In this document: positions 28,709 through 40,028 of the stretch, piece after piece
How the letters are laid out: each line of letters begins with the position of its first letter
Position numbering within the stretch: position 1 is the first letter of the stretch
Origin: G965207045 sp965207045
Lineage (GTDB): Bacteria > Pseudomonadota > Alphaproteobacteria > Rickettsiales > Anaplasmataceae
NCBI GenBank assembly: GCA_965207045.1
Contig: OZ242261.1
Coordinates: 744,001 to 808,000, forward strand
Direction of reading: 5' to 3'
DNA length: 64,000 nt
Translations under genes and position numbers: made by a program
Notes under the pieces: model-generated
Databases searched by the model: none
What the model was told of the DNA's origin: nothing
Seen by the model: the letters and a program-made list of their open reading frames with translations, nothing else

Positions 28709-29305
28709 TTAAGAAGAAATAGAAGTCTTTAATGAAATTAATTTTTCGGCATAGCGCGCTAAAATATCAATTTCCATGTTAAGCTTATCACCTATTTTAT
28801 TGTACTGGAAGGTAGTATTTTTGAAAGTATATGGAAGTAGATTCACTGAAAATGTACTTTCATGCACTTCATTTATCGTCAAAGAAACTCCATCTAAAGA
28901 AATTGAACCTTTACAAACAATATATTTCATAAAACTTTCAGGTGACTTGACAATAACTTTACAACATCCATCTTCTAAAAAGAGGATTTTCAAAATTTCA
29001 ACAACACAATCAATATGTCCTGAAATAAAATGCCCATTCAAGCTTTGTCCTACTTTTAAAGCAGGCTCTAAATTGATAATAGAACCTAACCTCCACTTAC
29101 CTAAGTTAGTACATAATAGTGTAACCTTTGAAACTTCTACAAAAAAATGTTTATCACTAAAATCTATAATTGTTAAACAAACACCAGAGCAAGCAATAGA
29201 TGAACCAAGCGAAAAGTCTTCTAATGGAACATTAGAAGTAATAGAAAACAATGACTGATTTATAGAAGCTATCTTACCCAAAAAAGATATTATCCCATTA
29301 AACAC
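28709..29305 (-). CDS. ribE: Riboflavin synthase, alpha subunit
   Basis: Dismutates two 6,7-dimethyl-8-ribityllumazines into riboflavin and its pyrimidinedione precursor. The 198-residue protein shows the two tandem lumazine-binding domains. Domain 1 opens MFNGIISFLGKI and has GSSIACSGVCLTIID. Domain 2 has VGQSLNGHFISGHIDCVVEI and KGSISLDGVSLTINEV. The start is a GTG at 29,305 that overlaps the sdhD stop by 8 nt. Its stop lies 2 nt past the flgE stop on the other strand. Together with ribA it indicates riboflavin synthesis. Confidence 0.95.
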   Translation of the reverse strand: MFNGIISFLGKIASINQSLFSITSNVPLEDFSLGSSIACSGVCLTIIDFSDKHFFVEVSKVTLLCTNLGKWRLGSIINLEPALKVGQSLNGHFISGHIDCVVEILKILFLEDGCCKVIVKSPESFMKYIVCKGSISLDGVSLTINEVHESTFSVNLLPYTFKNTTFQYNKIGDKLNMEIDILARYAEKLISLKTSISS

Positions 29306-29603
29306 AAAATAATGCTATAGCGAGTAATGCAATTGCAACAATACATATAAATCTTAAAAGGAATATTGTTAACTGTCTCAACTTTACACCACGAACATAA
29401 TCAACACATACCTCTTCTAACCCTATTAAAGCATGAAATAACACAAAGAAAAATGCACAGAAAGAAATTACAGTGTGCTCTTTTAACAAAAACACAATAT
29501 CTCTTTTATTTATATTCAATACAAACCATATAATCAGAGGCAAAATAAGAACTGCTGTAACACGCTGTATCAACCAATGTAAATTTACCATAACCAAATA
29601 CAA
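29298..29603 (-). CDS. sdhD: Succinate dehydrogenase membrane anchor subunit SdhD
   Basis: One of the two membrane anchors of complex II that bind haem b and ubiquinone. The 101-residue protein has three transmembrane helices. Typical features are the N-terminal LHWLIQRVTAVLILPLIIWF and SFCAFFFVLFHALIGLEEVC with the haem-region histidine. MVNLHW (ATG 29,591) may be the true start. It overlaps sdhC by up to 19 nt and ribE by 8 nt. The catalytic subunits sdhA and sdhB are not in the window. Confidence 0.85.
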   Translation of the reverse strand: MYLVMVNLHWLIQRVTAVLILPLIIWFVLNINKRDIVFLLKEHTVISFCAFFFVLFHALIGLEEVCVDYVRGVKLRQLTIFLLRFICIVAIALLAIALFCV

Positions 29604-29971
29604 AAAGTTAACATAGAAAAAACAACACTATTAATTAGTATAACCACATTACTAACTCTGATAACAGGCATAGAAAAACCTATACCCACATCCCAAAGCA
29701 AGTGCCTGAAACCATTTAAAAAATGGAAATATAAACACAAAAGTGATAAAAAGACTCCTAAATAAAATAAAATCTTAAATGAAGAAAAATTAAACAACAT
29801 AGAGGCAATGTCAACAGGTGATAGAATGAAAAAAGACAAAAGGTAAACCGACACAATAAAGAAAACAGCAAGAATTATACCACTTATACGATGAGTAATA
29901 GACATCAAAGAAACAAGAGGTAATCTATAAATCTGAAAATGAGGAGACAAAACCTTTTTTTTTCGATCCAT
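29585..29971 (-). CDS. sdhC: Succinate dehydrogenase cytochrome b556 subunit SdhC
   Basis: Membrane anchor and haem-binding subunit of complex II. The frame is open up to 30,052, but the family start is ATG 29,971, where the protein reads MDRKKKVLSPHFQIYRLPLV, followed by the signature SLMSITHRISGIIL. Three membrane helices follow, with HFLNGFRHLLWDVG carrying the haem-ligand histidine region. This gives 128 residues, the normal length. The start is 95 bp from the 3' end of the 16S rRNA gene, with no visible terminator between. Confidence 0.93.
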   Translation of the reverse strand: MDRKKKVLSPHFQIYRLPLVSLMSITHRISGIILAVFFIVSVYLLSFFILSPVDIASMLFNFSSFKILFYLGVFLSLLCLYFHFLNGFRHLLWDVGIGFSMPVIRVSNVVILINSVVFSMLTFCIWLW

Positions 29972-30065
29972 TAATATAAAATAAAAAAAGAAACAAAGAC
30001 AGTGGCACAAAAAAATTAAAAGAGCAAATTTACTATAATAAATAAAATTCACTCAAAACAAGCCA

Positions 30066-31567
<1,502 letters not shown>

Positions 31568-31695
31568 GATATTATAATCTCTTCGAATTTGAATTGACTT
31601 ACATTAATTTAGTAAGCACATAATACTTACGTGCCACTGCCTTAATTTTTCTTCTTATAAATATTTACAATGTCAAACAACAAATCAATCCTCAA

Positions 31696-31724
31696 ATATT
31701 ATATACAGTTAGAAAAGCTGTCAA
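31696..31724 (-). promoter_or_regulatory. Probable 16S rRNA promoter
   Basis: On the minus strand a consensus TTGACA (31,719-31,724) is followed after 17 bp by TAATAT (31,696-31,701); an overlapping TATAAT at 15 bp is also possible. It lies about 130 bp upstream of the mature 16S 5' end, leaving a leader for processing. It is the best sigma-70-type match I found in the window. Confidence 0.75.
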
Positions 31725-31803
31725 TATGCATTCAACCTTTTCTTCAGAAAATTTTAATTCTTTGAGAATAACTATTCTATAAATAACACACTCATCACTA
31801 TCC

Positions 31804-34080
31804 CTAAAAAGACAAAATATCACACCAACACCCTGACTTTTTTCCCCCTAAACAAGCTATATATAATTTATTTTTTGTACGCGTAATAGCTACATATAAC
31901 AACCTAACGTATTCATTATACATTTCTTTTTTCAACTTTTCCTTCAAAGAAAAAAATTCATTTCCTTGTAAATAAAGAGGAGTTTGATTTTCATAAAAAA
32001 CAATATTGCTCTTAACAGCAGGAACTTCAGTAAAATCAATAAGAAAAACTATAGGAGCTTCTAAACCCTTAGAAGAATGAACCGTTCTTATATCCACACC
32101 TTCACTTAAATCATTCTTGACTTCAATTTTATTCGACTCCATAAATTCTATAAATTCAGATAGAATTGGATACAAAAAAGCTATGTCTAGAAATTTTTCA
32201 ATTATACTATTTTCACTACCAATATACTTCTGTCCTTCTATAGCTTTACAATATATTTCAAATGTGGTCCATTGTTTATTACGCCAATCGTTTATTTTTT
32301 GATATAGTTCGAAATGATTATCTTGCAAATTTTGCCATACAGATTTCCCCCTTATATCATAACACAAAAGAAAAATATCATTTTCTGTCAAATTACAAAT
32401 TGGAGATTTTAAAATTTTCACCAACTCAAAACTATTTTCAGGATCTAACAAAACTTTACCTAAAGACAAAAAATCTTTAATAATAATATGATTAGTTAAG
32501 ATAAAACGATCATATCCATTCACTTCAATATTTTTTTGATGCAATTCAAAAATTAGATAATGAATGAACATATTTCTGTTAAGCACCAAAACCATTATAT
32601 CACTTGGTAAAATTGATTTATCTTCACTTAAAATATCTGAAATTTTATTGCCCACATTCTTAGCTAGAATAATTTTATTATCTCCCTCAGAATCATCTTC
32701 TAATCCTGATAAGATCTCTATTGTTCCAACCCAATCCTTGTTGTAGCAAAAATGCTGTATTTCATCATCAGAAAAGGAAACAGCTTTACGTAAATCTTTT
32801 TTATTAAAAGTTTTATCTACTAATTGTAAAATTGGTGATGCAGATCTATATGATATTTCCAGCTTTTTTACAATTAGTTCCTGCCCAAATTTTCTAGCCT
32901 TAAAAGCAAAATATCTTTGCATAGAATAAAACAATTCTGGTTTTGCACCTTGAAAACTATAAATAGATTGCTTGACGTCACCAACGACAAATATAGAACG
33001 CTGTATATTATTAGAGCCGTAATCTGAAAAGAAATCCTCGGATAAAAGACGTATTATTTCCCATTGTTCAACACTATTATCCTGAGCTTCATCAACCAAT
33101 ATATGTTCTATTTTATTACTTAAAGCAAGCATAACTAATTCATTATTTTTAAGTACTCTTAAAGCTAATTTAATTATTTCGTCATAGCTAATATACTCTT
33201 TCTTTAACTTTTTATATTCTTCAAATATCTTATTAATGATTTTTAAAATTGATTCTGTTCTATTAATTGCTGCTAATTTGTTCTTATTAATATAGTGCAA
33301 ATGAAAATTTTCCTGTGCTTTATAAATCACATTCTTTATTTCTAAAAATTCACTGAGTAAACCATTAGTTATTATTGAAGATATCTTCTTTTTACTACCG
33401 CCCTTATTAAGAAATACCTCTTCTGGATTTCTTTGTAATAACTCTCCATGTTTCTTATCCCTTTTACTTCCACTAGATAAAACTTTAATTATTTGTGAAT
33501 AATCAACTAAATCTGGTACTAATACCTCTCTTTTTAACTTCTTCAAACTAAGCAAATATGATTCATAGTCACTTATTGTAGGCAGTAACTCTTCAAATAT
33601 TTTACAAAGCTTTTCCACACTTAAATCAGCTGCTATTTCACCTAAATCTAACTTCTTACACAAAAAATTATGAACAGATTTTTTGTACAAAAACTCTTTA
33701 TAATCCAATATTTTTGGATTATGTGCTATTCCAGCTTCATGTGAAAAATAATTAATAAGTTGATAACAAAATGAGTGTATTGTTTGGATCTGCAACAACT
33801 TCGGTAAATTACAAAATAAGTTACGCGCATAATTAACAGCAACTTTAGTATCTACGCATACAGAAATTTTATTCAATTCAGTTACCAACTCAATTTCAGA
33901 TAACAAAACCCATTTTCTCAATTTAGCAGATACTCGCTCCAACATTTCATTTGCAGCTGCATTTGTAAAAGTAAGACACAATATACCCTTTCCACCAGCA
34001 AGTAAAAGCTGCAAAATGCGATCTATCAAAGCTTTTGTTTTACCACTTCCAGCTGATGCTGTTATCCAAACATTTACCAT
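31804..34080 (-). CDS. UvrD/AddA-type superfamily 1 DNA helicase
   Basis: An ATP-driven 3'-5' DNA helicase of the UvrD/PcrA/AddA type. Motif I is WITASAGSGKTKALIDRI at the very N-terminus, motif Ia CLTFTNAAANEM, motif II ILVDEAQDNSVEQW, motif III VVGDVKQSIYSFQGAKPELF, and the C-terminal motifs include RTVHSSKGLEAPIVFLIDF and RLLYVAITRTKNKLYIA. The layout resembles alphaproteobacterial AddA, but the 758-residue protein stops just after motif VI and lacks the AddA nuclease domain. No addB is nearby. It may be a nuclease-less AddA or a UvrD-like repair helicase. Confidence 0.88.
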   Translation of the reverse strand: MVNVWITASAGSGKTKALIDRILQLLLAGGKGILCLTFTNAAANEMLERVSAKLRKWVLLSEIELVTELNKISVCVDTKVAVNYARNLFCNLPKLLQIQTIHSFCYQLINYFSHEAGIAHNPKILDYKEFLYKKSVHNFLCKKLDLGEIAADLSVEKLCKIFEELLPTISDYESYLLSLKKLKREVLVPDLVDYSQIIKVLSSGSKRDKKHGELLQRNPEEVFLNKGGSKKKISSIITNGLLSEFLEIKNVIYKAQENFHLHYINKNKLAAINRTESILKIINKIFEEYKKLKKEYISYDEIIKLALRVLKNNELVMLALSNKIEHILVDEAQDNSVEQWEIIRLLSEDFFSDYGSNNIQRSIFVVGDVKQSIYSFQGAKPELFYSMQRYFAFKARKFGQELIVKKLEISYRSASPILQLVDKTFNKKDLRKAVSFSDDEIQHFCYNKDWVGTIEILSGLEDDSEGDNKIILAKNVGNKISDILSEDKSILPSDIMVLVLNRNMFIHYLIFELHQKNIEVNGYDRFILTNHIIIKDFLSLGKVLLDPENSFELVKILKSPICNLTENDIFLLCYDIRGKSVWQNLQDNHFELYQKINDWRNKQWTTFEIYCKAIEGQKYIGSENSIIEKFLDIAFLYPILSEFIEFMESNKIEVKNDLSEGVDIRTVHSSKGLEAPIVFLIDFTEVPAVKSNIVFYENQTPLYLQGNEFFSLKEKLKKEMYNEYVRLLYVAITRTKNKLYIACLGGKKSGCWCDILSF

Positions 34081-35757
34081 TTACCCACAATTACTTCCAT
34101 CTAACACATAAATATTGTTAGTATAAAGATAAACAAAATCACTTTCAATGTAATTTTTTTTGTAATAATTATAGTTAAACATTACACTCTCGACACTTCT
34201 TTCTCTCTGAGCATATTTCATATCTTGATTAAAGGCTGAAAAAATAAAATGTAGATAGAATTAATATCAGGTAAAACGGATGAGCTTGTACAAATAAGCA
34301 TTAAGCGGGCTAAATGATAAGCACAGCAAACGCCAAATGGAGCGGTTAAAGTTTACGTTAAGATAGCAGAAAGTACTAATGAACATCCAAAATACTTGGC
34401 TATTTACATCACAAAAACCCAAGATAAATTAAACAAAAATTTTTCCATAACCTTTCTGCTCTGAAATATCAACTTTACAGAGTAACGGCACTATTTGAAA
34501 TGTTATATTCACGTACAGACCATCCAAAGTAAGAAAAAGTAAACTTGCAAAAGGCACTTTTGCTTACCATTTGGTAAGTCAACTTACTACAAGATAATGT
34601 TCTAAACGAAGAATATGTAAATGCATAAAAAACAGTTTTAAGAGGCCTACAAAATAGATCCCAAAAAGAAAATTTTCTATCACTCTTGAGATGAATTCTA
34701 TGATATACACACAAGGCAAAAACTAACACAACACTTTATTGCGACGCGTTTAAATTCCCAATCACAAGAGGATAAAGTCAATCTTATGGAAGTATAAATT
34801 TAAGTACATTCAAAGCAATTATATTAATGATTCGTTAGCATATTTAATGCTAACGAGAAATTGTGGTTACAAATATGATAGAATTTCATACTGTTATAAA
34901 GCATCCTTAGCAAATTACTTTTGTATAACAACAATGAAAAAAGGACACGATACCTTGATTAACAGACTAGATTTGCAAAACATCTCACATCAAGCATTAG
35001 AAGGTTTTAACGATTAAAAAAATTCATTACTCTTGTTGATAAGATGAAACATTTAATTTTCAACATGCTAATATTAAAAAAATCAGGAAAATATGATAAA
35101 AAAAATGCTAAATTTTCCGAACTCACAGTGCAAAGTGAATCGGAAAAGCAATTAAAGATTGAATTTAACAATGATAGCTCTAGAAAGCTACAAAAATATT
35201 AGGATAGATTACTTAATGCATAAAACATATTTTAACCTTGTATTGAAAGCGATAATACAAGCAAGATTAGAAGAACTTGAAATCAAGTTTGGAAGAAGAA
35301 ATAAAAGTTTTACTATATTAAATACATATTCTTTCGACCAATTTAGCTACAAAGGTATTTTCCGAATAATGAAAATATTTTTTTGATTGTGCTGATAAGC
35401 AACTTAAAAATTTAGATAAAGAGTTTATAGATTGGTATATGATAATAGTAACTTATTGGATAGTAAGAAAGTAGAAGTCAAAAACACAATGCTCAAATAT
35501 TATTGAACAAGATAATTTTCTTAATGCTAGTAGACTTTCCACAGCGCTTAAATAAAAAGATAGCAAAACAGACTTAAAAACAATAAAGAAGCAACATAGG
35601 TGTACTTATTCATGTAAGCTTTATTTAACTTATCCGTAACCTCGAACTTCTTTTATCATTATCTTCCCCCTAATAAGGAATAATGCAAATAGGAAAAACA
35701 AATGCTTGCTTTTTTTCTCGCACCATATTATTAATCAGTAATATTTAGACATGCTTT
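34081..35757. other. Long gap holding a decayed plus-strand gene
   Basis: No intact gene over 1.7 kb. Plus-strand coding-like pieces occur at 34,321-34,464 (GAVKVYVKIAESTNEHPKYL), about 34,595-34,680 and 34,934-35,510 (entered separately). The section 34,690-34,930 and the last 200 bp before mraY show nothing I can support. The minus-strand ORF at 34,475-34,729 appears to be a shadow of the plus-strand remnants. Confidence 0.45.
34934..35510 (+). pseudogene. Multiply frameshifted gene remnant
   Basis: Starting at ATG 34,934 (MKKGHDTLINRLDLQNIS), protein-like sequence continues through at least three frames. One runs to a stop at 35,200-35,202 (with KKNAKFSELTVQSESEKQLK), the next is 35,159-35,386 (AIIQARLEELEIKFGRRNKS), and another follows after 35,386 (DKQLKNLDKEFIDWYM). 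The frame changes fall in or near A/T runs. I cannot name the ancestral protein. Confidence 0.45.
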
Positions 35758-36714
35758 GTGACTTTTGCTATACTACCATTTTTGATTAGTTTTATAATCA
35801 GCATAACGTCACTGCCACACTTAATTACATATTTAAAAAAGATCAGCAGTAAAGGTCAACCTATAAGAAAAGACGGACCAAAAAGTCACTTAACTACAAA
35901 AAGAAACATACCAACAATGGGTGGCTTAGTAATTTTGTTTTCTTCAATTGCTACCACGTTAATTTTTGCAGAAATAAACTATAATTTACTAGTAATGCTT
36001 TTTGTTACAGTCAGTTATGCCTTATTAGGAGGACTTGATGACTATAAAAAACTTTCCAAAGGAAATAGTAAAGGAATAAGGCCGAAAGCAAAACTAGTCA
36101 CACAGCTCATCATAGCTATAATCACAATAACTTTACTCCACAACAATGGTATATCCACAGAAATATCATTGCCTTTTTGCTATAAATTTGATTTGAAACT
36201 ATTCTATTATCCTCTAGCTGTACTGTTAATTACCAGTTATTCTAATGCAGTTAATATTACAGATGGCTTAGATGGCTTGGTAACTTTCCCAATTATATTA
36301 GCAGCTGGTTGTTTATGCCTTATATCTTTTATCACCATATATAATTATGAAGTTATCCTACTTGGTTTAACATTAATGGGATCGTGCCTGGGTTTTCTAT
36401 TTTTCAACGCAAACCCAGCAAAAATATTTATGGGTGATGCAGGAAGCTTATCTATAGGTGCATTACTTGGCACTATGAGTATTATAATAAAACAAGAAGT
36501 AATATTTATTATTATTACTACCTTATTTGTTATTGAAGCCTTTTCAGTCTTAATACAAGTTTATTATTTCAAATTTACAGGCGGAAAAAGAATATTTCGC
36601 ATGGCACCAATACATCATCATTTCGAGTTACTAGGTTGGCAAGAAAATACAATTGTCATACGATTCTGGATATTTGCCACATTATGTGCAGCAGTAGGAA
36701 TCTCTTTAGCATGA
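35758..36714 (+). CDS. mraY: Phospho-N-acetylmuramoyl-pentapeptide transferase MraY
   Basis: Transfers phospho-MurNAc-pentapeptide to undecaprenyl phosphate to make lipid I, the first membrane step of peptidoglycan synthesis. A polytopic membrane protein of 318 residues, slightly short for the family. Active-site signatures are GGLDDYKKL (about residue 85), NAVNITDGLDGLVTFP, FMGDAGSLSIGALLG and the C-terminal FRMAPIHHHFELLGW. The start is GTG at 35,758. The stop overlaps the murD ATG (ATGA), so the two genes are translationally coupled. Confidence 0.95.
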   Translation: MTFAILPFLISFIISITSLPHLITYLKKISSKGQPIRKDGPKSHLTTKRNIPTMGGLVILFSSIATTLIFAEINYNLLVMLFVTVSYALLGGLDDYKKLSKGNSKGIRPKAKLVTQLIIAIITITLLHNNGISTEISLPFCYKFDLKLFYYPLAVLLITSYSNAVNITDGLDGLVTFPIILAAGCLCLISFITIYNYEVILLGLTLMGSCLGFLFFNANPAKIFMGDAGSLSIGALLGTMSIIIKQEVIFIIITTLFVIEAFSVLIQVYYFKFTGGKRIFRMAPIHHHFELLGWQENTIVIRFWIFATLCAAVGISLA

Positions 36715-38012
36715 TCGAATTAAAAAATTACTCAGGGAAGAATGTCGCTGTCTTCGGTCTTGGCATAACAGGACTTGCAACAATAAAAGCATTACTTGCT
36801 GGCAATGCAAATGTATATGCATGGGATGACATAAATAATCCAGATATACCAAAAGTTAATTTTATTCACCCTTCTAAATATAACTGGAACATCATTGATT
36901 TACTAATTCTAAGCCCTGGTATCCCACTGAAATATCCACAAGCACATGAAGTTGTTACCATGACAAAAAAAGTAGGATGTAGAATATCAAGTGATATAGA
37001 TTTGCTTTACGAATCGCAACCACAAGCAAAATTTATTGGTGTAACTGGAACAAATGGAAAATCAAGCACCGCAAGTTTGATACAACATATACTCACAAGT
37101 AATGGAGTCAATTCTTGCTTGGGAGGAAATATAGGAATTGCAGCACTAGATCTTGAAAATGGAGCCGATGTTTATGTTTTAGAAATGTCCTCTTACCAAT
37201 TAGATCTCTGCAGCAAAATAAATTTCGACATAAGCATAATACTAAACATTACTCCAGACCACCTAGATCGTCATAAGAACATACGAAATTATATTGCTGC
37301 TAAGAAAAAGATTTGTGGTAAAATATCGATAATTGGTCTAGACAACAACAATAGCGCTGATATATATAAGAACTTAAATAGTAAAAAGATTGGTTTTTCT
37401 GTTGATAAGATCTTAAAGAACGGAATATCTCTTGTTAATAAAAAAGTATACAAGGATTCAGTCTATAAAATCACATTAACTGACACTAATATAATAAATG
37501 AAAACATTGCTGCTGCCTACGTAGCATGTTCTCTGTTAAAAATGGAAGATAAACAAATCTGCAACTCCATAAAAGCATTTATAAATCTTGCACACAGAAT
37601 CGAGTTCGTGCGTAAGATTGGAAATACAACTTTCATAAACGATAGCAAAGCAACTAATGCAGTAGCAGCACAGAAAGCTTTATCAAAATACGAAAATATA
37701 TACTGGATAGCAGGTGGTATTGCTAAGGATAATGAAGGTATTAGTAATATAGACCTTACAAACGTCAAAAAAATCTTTCTTATCGGAAAAGCTACTGAAG
37801 AATTTTCTAAGCAACTAAATAATCGAGATAGAGCATATACAAAATGCAACACTTTAGAAAAAGCAGTAAAAATTGCTTACAGTGAAGCATCCCAAGAGAA
37901 AAATAACTCTGTAATCCTCCTTTCTCCTGCTTGCAGCTCTTTTGATCAATGGAAAAACTTTGAAGAAAGAGGAGATTCTTTTAAAGAATTTGTCCAAAAT
38001 ATAGATGCATAA
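36711..38012 (+). CDS. murD: UDP-N-acetylmuramoyl-L-alanine--D-glutamate ligase MurD
   Basis: Adds D-glutamate to the peptidoglycan precursor in the cytoplasm. The start is ATG 36,711, overlapping the mraY stop; the frame is open further upstream inside mraY, but the family N-terminus begins here (MIELKNYSGKNVAVFGLGIT). The ATP-binding loop is GVTGTNGKSSTASLIQ, followed by EMSSYQLD, NITPDHLDRH and the C-terminal FINDSKATN and LLSPACSSFDQW motifs. About 433 residues, normal length. With mraY it shows retention of peptidoglycan synthesis. Confidence 0.96.
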   Translation: MIELKNYSGKNVAVFGLGITGLATIKALLAGNANVYAWDDINNPDIPKVNFIHPSKYNWNIIDLLILSPGIPLKYPQAHEVVTMTKKVGCRISSDIDLLYESQPQAKFIGVTGTNGKSSTASLIQHILTSNGVNSCLGGNIGIAALDLENGADVYVLEMSSYQLDLCSKINFDISIILNITPDHLDRHKNIRNYIAAKKKICGKISIIGLDNNNSADIYKNLNSKKIGFSVDKILKNGISLVNKKVYKDSVYKITLTDTNIINENIAAAYVACSLLKMEDKQICNSIKAFINLAHRIEFVRKIGNTTFINDSKATNAVAAQKALSKYENIYWIAGGIAKDNEGISNIDLTNVKKIFLIGKATEEFSKQLNNRDRAYTKCNTLEKAVKIAYSEASQEKNNSVILLSPACSSFDQWKNFEERGDSFKEFVQNIDA

Positions 38013-38141
38013 GCCTTATTTTGCCTATAACCTAACTTTTAGTATTAAGTGTTTACAGTTATCCAATAAATCTGCTAACCTAAATATTGAAATACAAAAG
38101 ATCATGTTTACATCTACTTTTATAGTTTCGGGCTAATTGTT

Positions 38142-40028
38142 ATGGTTGAAGAAAAAGTTCTTGATAAAAAAGTAGAGAGTTATGATTTTGACGCAGAATC
38201 TGGAAAGGTTCTTAAGTTGGTTATTAATTCTTTGTACACAAACAGAGAAGTCTTTTTAAGAGAGTTAATCTCTAATGCTTCTGATGCTTGTGAGAAGTTA
38301 CAATATGAAGGAATACTAAAACCAGAATTATTAGAAAATGATTCTGATTTCAAAATAAATATTTCTGTCGATAATAATAAGAAAGCACTTATAATTAGCG
38401 ACAATGGTATTGGAATGAGTCGAGAAGAATTAAGAGATAATTTAGGCACTATAGCACGTTCTGGTACACAAAATTTCATAAAGACCCTGCAAGACAATAA
38501 AAATAGTAATCTAGAACTCATAGGTCAATTTGGTGTTGGCTTTTATTCTATATTCATGGTTGCTAAAGAGGTTGAAGTAAAATCACGCAAAGCTGGAGAG
38601 AAACAAGGTCATCTCTGGAAATCAAGTGGAGATGGCAAGTTCACTATTGAAGAAGCTGATGGAGAGATTGCTCATGGAACCACTATAATTTTGTTTTTGA
38701 AAGGCGATGAAGATCAGTATTTAGATAAGTTTCGTATAGAGCACATAGTAACAACTTACACTGATCATATTTCGTATCCGATTATATACACAAATGATAA
38801 GAAAGAGACTGAACAATTAAATAGCGCACGCGCTATATGGACACGCAATAAAAATGACATTACTACTGAACAGCATCAAGAATTTTTCCGCTCAGTTGCT
38901 CATGTTGGTGGTTCACCTTGGATGATATTGCACAATAAAAATGAAGGAACACTTGAATTCACAAATCTTCTTTACATCCCTACAATAAAACCATTTGATC
39001 TCTTCCATCCAGAAAGAAAATGTGCTGTCAAACTATATATAAAAAGAGTTTTTATTACTGAGAACAATGTAAATATAATACCTCAGTATCTAAGATTTTT
39101 AAGAGGAATTGTTGACTGTAGTGACCTGCCGCTTAATATCAGTCGTGAAAACCTGCAAAACAATTCTGTAATAAATAAAATAAAAAGCACTCTAACCAAG
39201 AAGGTTATTAGTAAGCTAAATGAGAAAGCTGATGAAGACTCAGAAGACTATAATAATAATTTTTGGAAAAATTTCGGTGCAGTTCTAAAAGAGGGATTGT
39301 GTGAGGCTATGGTGACAGATGAGCGTGAAAGATTACTCTCTGTTTGCAGATTCTATAACTCAGCTTCCTCTGAGTTTATAAGCTTAGACTACTATATAAA
39401 CAATATGAAAGAAGAGCAGGAATTCATATACTACCTCACTGCAAACAGTGTGGATTCTGCAAAAAAAAGCCCTCAATTGGAAGGTTTCATTAGTAAAGGT
39501 TTGAATGTGCTACTTCTAACAGACTCAGTTGATGATTTTTGGACAAATGTTACAACTGAATACAAAAATATAAAATTCAAGTCAATTACTCGAACCGATA
39601 TAGATTTAGAAAAATTTAAAGCAGAAGGTGGCTCAGATGAACCGGATGTGCTCTACGAAGATGATGAGAAAAAAGTAAATGAGTTAATTGATTACATGAA
39701 AAAAATTCTAGATAAAAAAGTAAGTGGTGTCCGTATCTCAAAAAAATTAACTGATAGTCCTGTATGTTTAGCAGTTCAAGAAGGTGCAATGGACATAAGA
39801 ATGGAGCGCTTTATGATAGAACAAAAACAACTAAAAAATAAGTCAGCCAAGATTCTTGAAATAAATACAAAACACCCTTTAGTGCGTAAACTTATTGATG
39901 ACGGAAAAAGTGAAGAATCAATGGATATTATAAATGTACTATTCGATCAGGCATGTATTATTGAAGGTGAAGAAATAAGCAATCCTGCTGATTTTGCTAA
40001 AAAGTTAAATAAATTGATCTGTAAATAA
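38142..40028 (+). CDS. htpG: Chaperone protein HtpG (Hsp90)
   Basis: ATP-dependent bacterial Hsp90 of 628 residues, full length. The GHKL ATPase domain shows ELISNASDACEKL, IISDNGIGMSREEL, GTIARSGTQNF and GQFGVGFYSIFMV in order. The middle domain has PFDLFHPERK and LPLNISRENLQNN. The C-terminal dimerisation domain follows. The ATG lies 130 bp after murD and probably has its own promoter. No anomalies seen. Confidence 0.97.
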   Translation: MVEEKVLDKKVESYDFDAESGKVLKLVINSLYTNREVFLRELISNASDACEKLQYEGILKPELLENDSDFKINISVDNNKKALIISDNGIGMSREELRDNLGTIARSGTQNFIKTLQDNKNSNLELIGQFGVGFYSIFMVAKEVEVKSRKAGEKQGHLWKSSGDGKFTIEEADGEIAHGTTIILFLKGDEDQYLDKFRIEHIVTTYTDHISYPIIYTNDKKETEQLNSARAIWTRNKNDITTEQHQEFFRSVAHVGGSPWMILHNKNEGTLEFTNLLYIPTIKPFDLFHPERKCAVKLYIKRVFITENNVNIIPQYLRFLRGIVDCSDLPLNISRENLQNNSVINKIKSTLTKKVISKLNEKADEDSEDYNNNFWKNFGAVLKEGLCEAMVTDERERLLSVCRFYNSASSEFISLDYYINNMKEEQEFIYYLTANSVDSAKKSPQLEGFISKGLNVLLLTDSVDDFWTNVTTEYKNIKFKSITRTDIDLEKFKAEGGSDEPDVLYEDDEKKVNELIDYMKKILDKKVSGVRISKKLTDSPVCLAVQEGAMDIRMERFMIEQKQLKNKSAKILEINTKHPLVRKLIDDGKSEESMDIINVLFDQACIIEGEEISNPADFAKKLNKLICK

